Shown: positions 29,521 to 32,778 of the stretch, one piece after another | How the letters are laid out: the number at the start of each line of letters is the position of its first letter | Numbering within the stretch: position 1 is the stretch's first letter | Assembly (NCBI RefSeq): GCF_001440395.1 | Contig: NZ_LLXZ01000168.1 | Span: forward strand, 1-32,778 | Reading direction: 5' to 3' | Length of the DNA: 32,778 nucleotides | Origin: Bradyrhizobium jicamae | GTDB taxonomy: Bacteria; Pseudomonadota; Alphaproteobacteria; Rhizobiales; Xanthobacteraceae | Position numbers and translations under genes: made by a program | Notes under the pieces: model-generated | Seen by the model: only the letters and a program-made list of their open reading frames with translations | Told to the model about the DNA's origin: nothing | Databases searched by the model: none

Positions 29521-30099
29521 TCAATAAACCAGGCCGGTGCCGGGCGGCTTTTCGAGTGCTGAGGCCAGCGACCGATACTCCTCGCACCCGGTGCCGCAGA
29601 TCGCCGCGATCCGGGTCAGATGATACGATGCCTGGTCGCGATTGCCCTGCTCGATCTGCCACAGGCCATAATACTGCCAGGTCAGCACGTGCTTCGGGTC
29701 CGCCTTCAACGCGCGCTCGTACCAGGTCTGCGACAGCCTGTAGTCGCCGAGCTTGCGATAGGAATAGCCGATCAGGTTGGCAACGTTGGCATTGTCGTCG
29801 CGGCCGAGCGCTTTTAGCTGCGTGATAGCGTCGGCGTAGTCTTGTCGTTCGTAGATCGTTGCATGCGCGGCGCGATATCCTTGCCGGAACGCGGCATCGT
29901 CGGCGCTCGACTGCTTGTTGGTCTTCTTCTTGGCTTTCGAGCTCGACTTGGCGCCGGCCCCGGTGTTGGGCGGCGGCGGGTTGGCCGAGGGCGGGTCGCC
30001 ACCGCCGCCTGCGGCAAAGGCCGGAATGGATGGCGGCGAAGCGATCAGAACCGTTGAAAACATGGCCAGCGTTGCAAGCTTGATGGCCGACTTCATCAT
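29521..30099 (-). CDS. Exported TPR-repeat protein
   Basis: A 192-residue protein. It has a signal peptide (about 1-29, ending PAFA) and no lipobox Cys, then a low-complexity Pro/Gly/Lys-rich linker (about 30-65). A helical region with two or three TPR-like repeats follows, for example NVANLIGYSYRKLGDYRLSQ and WYERALKADPKHVLTWQYYGLWQ. The end CGTGCEEYRSLASAL has a Cys pair. TPR proteins of this size usually hold partners in the periplasm. No partner can be named. Start at 30099 follows CGGAGG. Confidence 0.85.
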   Translation of the reverse strand: MMKSAIKLATLAMFSTVLIASPPSIPAFAAGGGGDPPSANPPPPNTGAGAKSSSKAKKKTNKQSSADDAAFRQGYRAAHATIYERQDYADAITQLKALGRDDNANVANLIGYSYRKLGDYRLSQTWYERALKADPKHVLTWQYYGLWQIEQGNRDQASYHLTRIAAICGTGCEEYRSLASALEKPPGTGLVY

Positions 30100-30250
30100 G
30101 CGAACCTCCGATTTTCCTTCGTCAGTGAAACCATGGTCCAGCCGCAGGTACAGACCCCGCCGCGCGCGAAGTATTCCCGCCGGTTCGCCTGGAAAGCATT
30201 GCGCCTTGCGGCAGTCTGGAGGAATGCGTATCTAATTGAGGGGCGTCACA

Positions 30251-30277
30251 GTTCCCCCGCAAGGCAGCGGGCGGAAC
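30251..30277 (+). promoter_or_regulatory. Leader hairpin upstream of the ABC-F gene
   Basis: GTTCCCCCGC (30251-30260) pairs with GCGGGCGGAAC (30267-30277) with a single bulged base. It lies in the 5' region of the ABC-F gene, before a small leader ORF, and is not followed by T residues. A role in the leader is inferred only from place. Confidence 0.35.
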
Positions 30278-30321
30278 CGCTGAATACAAGCACGCCCAAT
30301 CGGGAATCCCTGGAGAGAGAA

Positions 30322-30426
30322 ATGGACATCGCAAAGCTGACCGCGCCTCGCGACCTCAGTCCATTTTCGGAAGCTCTCCATGCCTGCCTTTCTTGTTCTG
30401 GATTCCATATCCCTCATCACGCCTGA
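30322..30426 (+). CDS. Possible 34-residue leader ORF overlapping the ABC-F start
   Basis: An ATG at 30322 follows an excellent ribosome site (GGAGAG, 30312-30317). It opens a 34-codon frame (MDIAKLTAPRDLSPF and on) that ends at 30426, inside the ABC-F gene in another frame. Its ribosome site and start codon pair with the ABC-F start region: TGGAGAG (30311-30317) with CTCTCCA (30374-30380), and AAATGGAC (30320-30327) with GTCCATTT (30359-30366). The ABC-F ribosome site GGAAG (30369-30373) lies in the loop between. This is the layout of a translational attenuator, known for some antibiotic-resistance ABC-F genes. It is not proven to be translated. Confidence 0.45.
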   Translation: MDIAKLTAPRDLSPFSEALHACLSCSGFHIPHHA

Positions 30427-31957
30427 CGGACGCCCGCTGTTCGATGGACTGACGCTCGCGATTGGCCGCGAGCGCACCGGCCTTGTCGGCCGCAACGGTA
30501 GCGGCAAATCCACCTTGTTGCGCCTGATCGCGGGCGAGATCGAACCCGCCGGCGGATCGTTGCAGCGCCTCGGCTCGATCGGCATGCTGGCGCAGCTGAC
30601 CGATGAACGGCTGACGGTCGACGAGGCGCTCGGCGTGGCGGGCGGTCTTGCCCGGTTGCATCGGCTCGAACGCGGCGAAGGATCGCTCGATGACGCCGCG
30701 CAAGCAGACTGGACACTGGAAACGCGGATACAGGCGGCGCTGACGGAAGCCGGACTGCCGTCACTGCCGCTGGATCGCCCGATCGTCTCCCTGAGTGGCG
30801 GCGAGCGGACGCGGGTCGCGCTGGCCAGGCTTTTGATCGAGGCGCCGGACCTGTTGCTGCTGGACGAGCCCACCAACAATCTCGATGCCGACGGCAGGCA
30901 GGCCGTGGCGCAGCTGCTCGAACGCTGGCAAGGCGGCGTCCTCGTCGCCAGCCACGACCGCGCGCTGCTCGAACGCGTCGACCGCATCGTCGAACTGACG
31001 CCGATCGGCATCACGATATTCGGCGGCGCTTGGCCGGCCTTTGCCGAAGCGCGTGACGCCGCCCGCGCCCGCGCCGCCGACGATCTCGAGCGCGCCTCGG
31101 ACGCCCTGCGCAATACCGAGCGCACGGTGCAGAAGGCGCGCGAAAAGAAGGCCCGCCGCGACAAGGCCGGCCGCGCCTGGCGCGCCAAGGGCATCGAGGA
31201 CAAGATGTTCATGGACCGCGAGAAGGAGCGTGCCGAGACCAGTGCCGCACGCGAAAGCCACCTCGCCGGCCGCCTGCTCGGCGAGCGCACCGAGGCGCTG
31301 GAAACGGCGAAGGCGCAAGTCGAGATACTGACGCCGCTGTCGATCGATCTGCCGCGCACCCATCTGCCCGGCGGCCGCGAACTCGTTGTCTTCAAGGACG
31401 TCGTGATGACCTTTGGCGAGCGCCGCCTGTTCGAACCGCTGTCGTTCGAGATTCGCGGACCCGAGCGGATTGCCGTCCGCGGCGCCAACGGCTCCGGCAA
31501 GACCACCTTATTCCGCCTATTGACCGGCGAGCTGAAGCCTGCGAGCGGCGATATCAACCGCCGCACCGACCGGATGGCCGTGCTCGACCAGCATATCGGC
31601 CTGCTCGATCCCGCAGCGAGCATTCTCGACAATTTACGACGATTGAATCCCGAGCTCACGGCCAATGAAGCGCACGCGGCGCTGGCGCGCTTCGCATTCC
31701 GTAACAAGGCGGCGCTGCAGATCGCGTCGACACTCAGTGGCGGTGAGCGGCTGCGCGCAGGTCTCGCCTGCGTGTTCGCGCGCCCGCAGCCGCCGTTCCT
31801 GCTGCTGCTCGACGAGCCGACCAATCATCTCGATCTCGCCTCGATCGAGGAACTGGAAGCTGCGCTGAAAGGATTCGACGGCGCGCTGACCGTGGTCAGC
31901 CACGACGAAGCATTCTTGCGGGCGATCGGGATCGAAAGGGAGATCGTGCTCGGCTAG
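30380..31957 (+). CDS. ABC-F family ATP-binding protein
   Basis: A 525-residue soluble protein with two ABC domains and no membrane part. The first has Walker A GRNGSGKS (37-44), signature LSGGERTR and Walker B LLLLDEPTNNLDADG. The second has GANGSGKT, LSGGERLR and LLLLDEPTNHLDLAS. Between them is a charged linker (about 235-320, rich in Arg/Ala/Glu) of the ABC-F kind that reaches the ribosome. Members (EttA, Uup, YheS, resistance factors) remodel stalled or drug-bound ribosomes. This one is not clearly EttA, because the typical arm insertion is not obvious. The start at 30380 lies in a leader structure with a small ORF. Confidence 0.93.
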   Translation: MPAFLVLDSISLITPDGRPLFDGLTLAIGRERTGLVGRNGSGKSTLLRLIAGEIEPAGGSLQRLGSIGMLAQLTDERLTVDEALGVAGGLARLHRLERGEGSLDDAAQADWTLETRIQAALTEAGLPSLPLDRPIVSLSGGERTRVALARLLIEAPDLLLLDEPTNNLDADGRQAVAQLLERWQGGVLVASHDRALLERVDRIVELTPIGITIFGGAWPAFAEARDAARARAADDLERASDALRNTERTVQKAREKKARRDKAGRAWRAKGIEDKMFMDREKERAETSAARESHLAGRLLGERTEALETAKAQVEILTPLSIDLPRTHLPGGRELVVFKDVVMTFGERRLFEPLSFEIRGPERIAVRGANGSGKTTLFRLLTGELKPASGDINRRTDRMAVLDQHIGLLDPAASILDNLRRLNPELTANEAHAALARFAFRNKAALQIASTLSGGERLRAGLACVFARPQPPFLLLLDEPTNHLDLASIEELEAALKGFDGALTVVSHDEAFLRAIGIEREIVLG

Positions 31958-32089
31958 GCCGCGTACTCATGAAATCGGTGGCGTGACGTACAGAAGCAAT
32001 GTCTGCTGCGCTTTTGGACCAACGCCGTTACCGCAAGGAAGCGCAATGACGCGAAGGGTCAACCGCGGAAGTCGGCAACTCGGCTCTGA

Positions 32090-32518
32090 TCAAGCACGTG
32101 TCGAGCTGTCGCACCGGTCGGCGGCGCGCCACTCCACGATCGTGCCGCCATCTTCAGCCGATGTCTCAAAGCGCGCCTTCACATACTTGGCCCGTGCACG
32201 GTCGACCTTCAAGCGATCCCCGATAGCGATCTTGAGGGCCTCATGTCTCTCACGATCTTCAAGCAAGGCGGGATGTGACTCGATAGTGACGGCCCCCCGT
32301 TTAAACGCCGAGTCCCACCGCAGCCAAATTTGCCAGTCTTCAAGGACGAGAGCCAAAAGGCTCTCATCAATAGGCGAAACGAAATACGTGTCGCCATATT
32401 CGTCTGAACTGTGGTCAAACTCGGCCTCGTATATGTGTGGCACGCCATCGACGTCTGCGATGCCAAGGCGCGGCCCATCATAGTAATCGTTCACCGTGTG
32501 TACGCGATCGCGGGCCAT
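32090..32518 (-). CDS. Acidic protein of unknown function
   Basis: A 142-residue soluble protein from the ATG at 32518, which follows AAGGGAG. It opens MARDRVHTVNDYYDGPRLGI and includes YEAEFDHSSDEYGDTYFVSP, EDWQIWLRWDSAFKRG and HPALLEDRERHEALKIAIGDRL. It is rich in Asp, Glu and aromatic residues and has no signal peptide or membrane helix. The base composition is lower in GC than the neighbours, which may mark a recent arrival. The acidic single-domain style resembles immunity proteins, but no toxin is seen here. I do not recognise the family. The spacer from 31958 to 32089 holds nothing I can name. Confidence 0.75.
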   Translation of the reverse strand: MARDRVHTVNDYYDGPRLGIADVDGVPHIYEAEFDHSSDEYGDTYFVSPIDESLLALVLEDWQIWLRWDSAFKRGAVTIESHPALLEDRERHEALKIAIGDRLKVDRARAKYVKARFETSAEDGGTIVEWRAADRCDSSTRA

Positions 32519-32632
32519 TGAGCTCCCTTTGCTTCGGTACCGCTGCCCATCTTTACTGCCATGCCATTTGATGTCTGCTTTGTGTCAAAGAACGGCTCGC
32601 TGCCTATGGCTGCGCGCCAATCAGTCCAGGTC

Positions 32633-32778
32633 CTAATTCGACCGCGGCGGCGGATTGGCGACCTGCGGTGTCAGCGCCAGTGGCGGACGCGGTTTTTGCT
32701 TGGCGGCGCCCGGTGCGGGCTTGACGTCGATCGGCGGCGGCAGCGGCGCGACCTGCGGCGCGCCGGCGACGGGCGCAG
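32633..32778 (-). CDS. C-terminal part of a Pro/Ala-rich protein (cut by window edge)
   Basis: The minus-strand frame ends at a TAG at 32635-32633 and is open to the right edge, giving about 48 residues. They are rich in Pro and Ala: APVAGAPQVAPLPPPIDVK, then a KQKPRPP stretch, ending VANPPPRSN. Such tails occur in exported or cell-wall-linked proteins of this group. Without the N-terminal part nothing more can be said. Confidence 0.6.
   Translation of the reverse strand, partial: APVAGAPQVAPLPPPIDVKPAPGAAKQKPRPPLALTPQVANPPPRSN

Noticed and set aside
30224..30235. Tiny ORF ATG CGT ATC TAA next to GGAGG
   Set aside because: The ribosome site is only one base from the ATG, too close for normal initiation.
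30232..31824. 530-codon minus-strand frame, rich in Ser and Arg
   Set aside because: Antisense to the ABC-F gene; the Ser/Arg bias is what reverse reading of this coding sequence gives.
1..32778. CRISPR arrays, tRNA/rRNA genes, insertion sequences, phage genes
   Set aside because: Looked for and not found: no regularly spaced direct repeats, no transposase or integrase frames, no tRNA-like cloverleaf apart from the tmRNA acceptor end.

Overview
The window looks like chromosomal DNA of a Bradyrhizobium-type alphaproteobacterium (Nitrobacteraceae). The evidence is the high GC content, the protein families, a circularly permuted two-piece tmRNA with the tag ANDNYAPVAQAA, and several families of palindromic intergenic repeats familiar from Bradyrhizobium and Rhodopseudomonas genomes. 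It is mostly core metabolism with small accessory pieces between. I see no prophage, insertion sequence, CRISPR array, tRNA or rRNA gene.

Layout. (1) 1-2598: a truncated TetR regulator diverges from a haem-type membrane protein across two matched palindromes, followed by a small secreted protein that diverges from a NodD/LinR-type LysR regulator over another palindrome. (2) 2626-5653: a coupled SDR - LprI-like - 80-residue protein operon on the minus strand, then a DUF2336 gene on the plus strand. (3) 6165-13147: a branched-chain amino acid block on the minus strand. It starts with a promoter and an attenuator leader peptide rich in Ile, Leu and Val, runs through ilvB, a threonine dehydratase, ilvN, a methyltransferase, an EamA permease and a LysE/RhtB exporter, and is followed by ilvC with its own gap and terminator. 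(4) 13251-16154: miaA and serB diverge with overlapping start codons, then a lone Mrr-type nuclease. (5) 16282-22504: a minus-strand block thyA - GNAT - folA - hflK - hflC - DUF2065 - degP (nucleotide/folate metabolism, then membrane and periplasmic protein quality control). (6) 22679-25849: a tripartite tricarboxylate transporter in the order tctB-tctA-tctC with a hairpin before tctC. (7) 26264-29462: ssrA, the ClpXP adaptor sspB, fumC and a coupled DUF4169/ribbon-helix-helix pair. (8) 29521-32778: a TPR lipo/secreted-type protein, an ABC-F ATPase with a structured leader, an orphan acidic protein and the proline-rich C-terminus of a gene cut by the window edge.

How the parts work together. 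The attenuator should couple the whole ilvB-to-exporter transcript to charged Ile/Leu/Val tRNA supply, so synthesis and two candidate amino acid exporters would be made together. ssrA makes the degradation tag that SspB delivers to ClpXP, and the two genes sit side by side. ThyA and FolA form the dTMP/folate cycle. HflKC, DUF2065 and DegP are all envelope quality-control genes.

No wholly unknown multigene system stands out. The most promising undescribed items are the exporter-containing attenuated ilv operon, the leader ORF/hairpin that overlaps the ABC-F start, the twin TetR operators, and the DUF4169/RHH pair.
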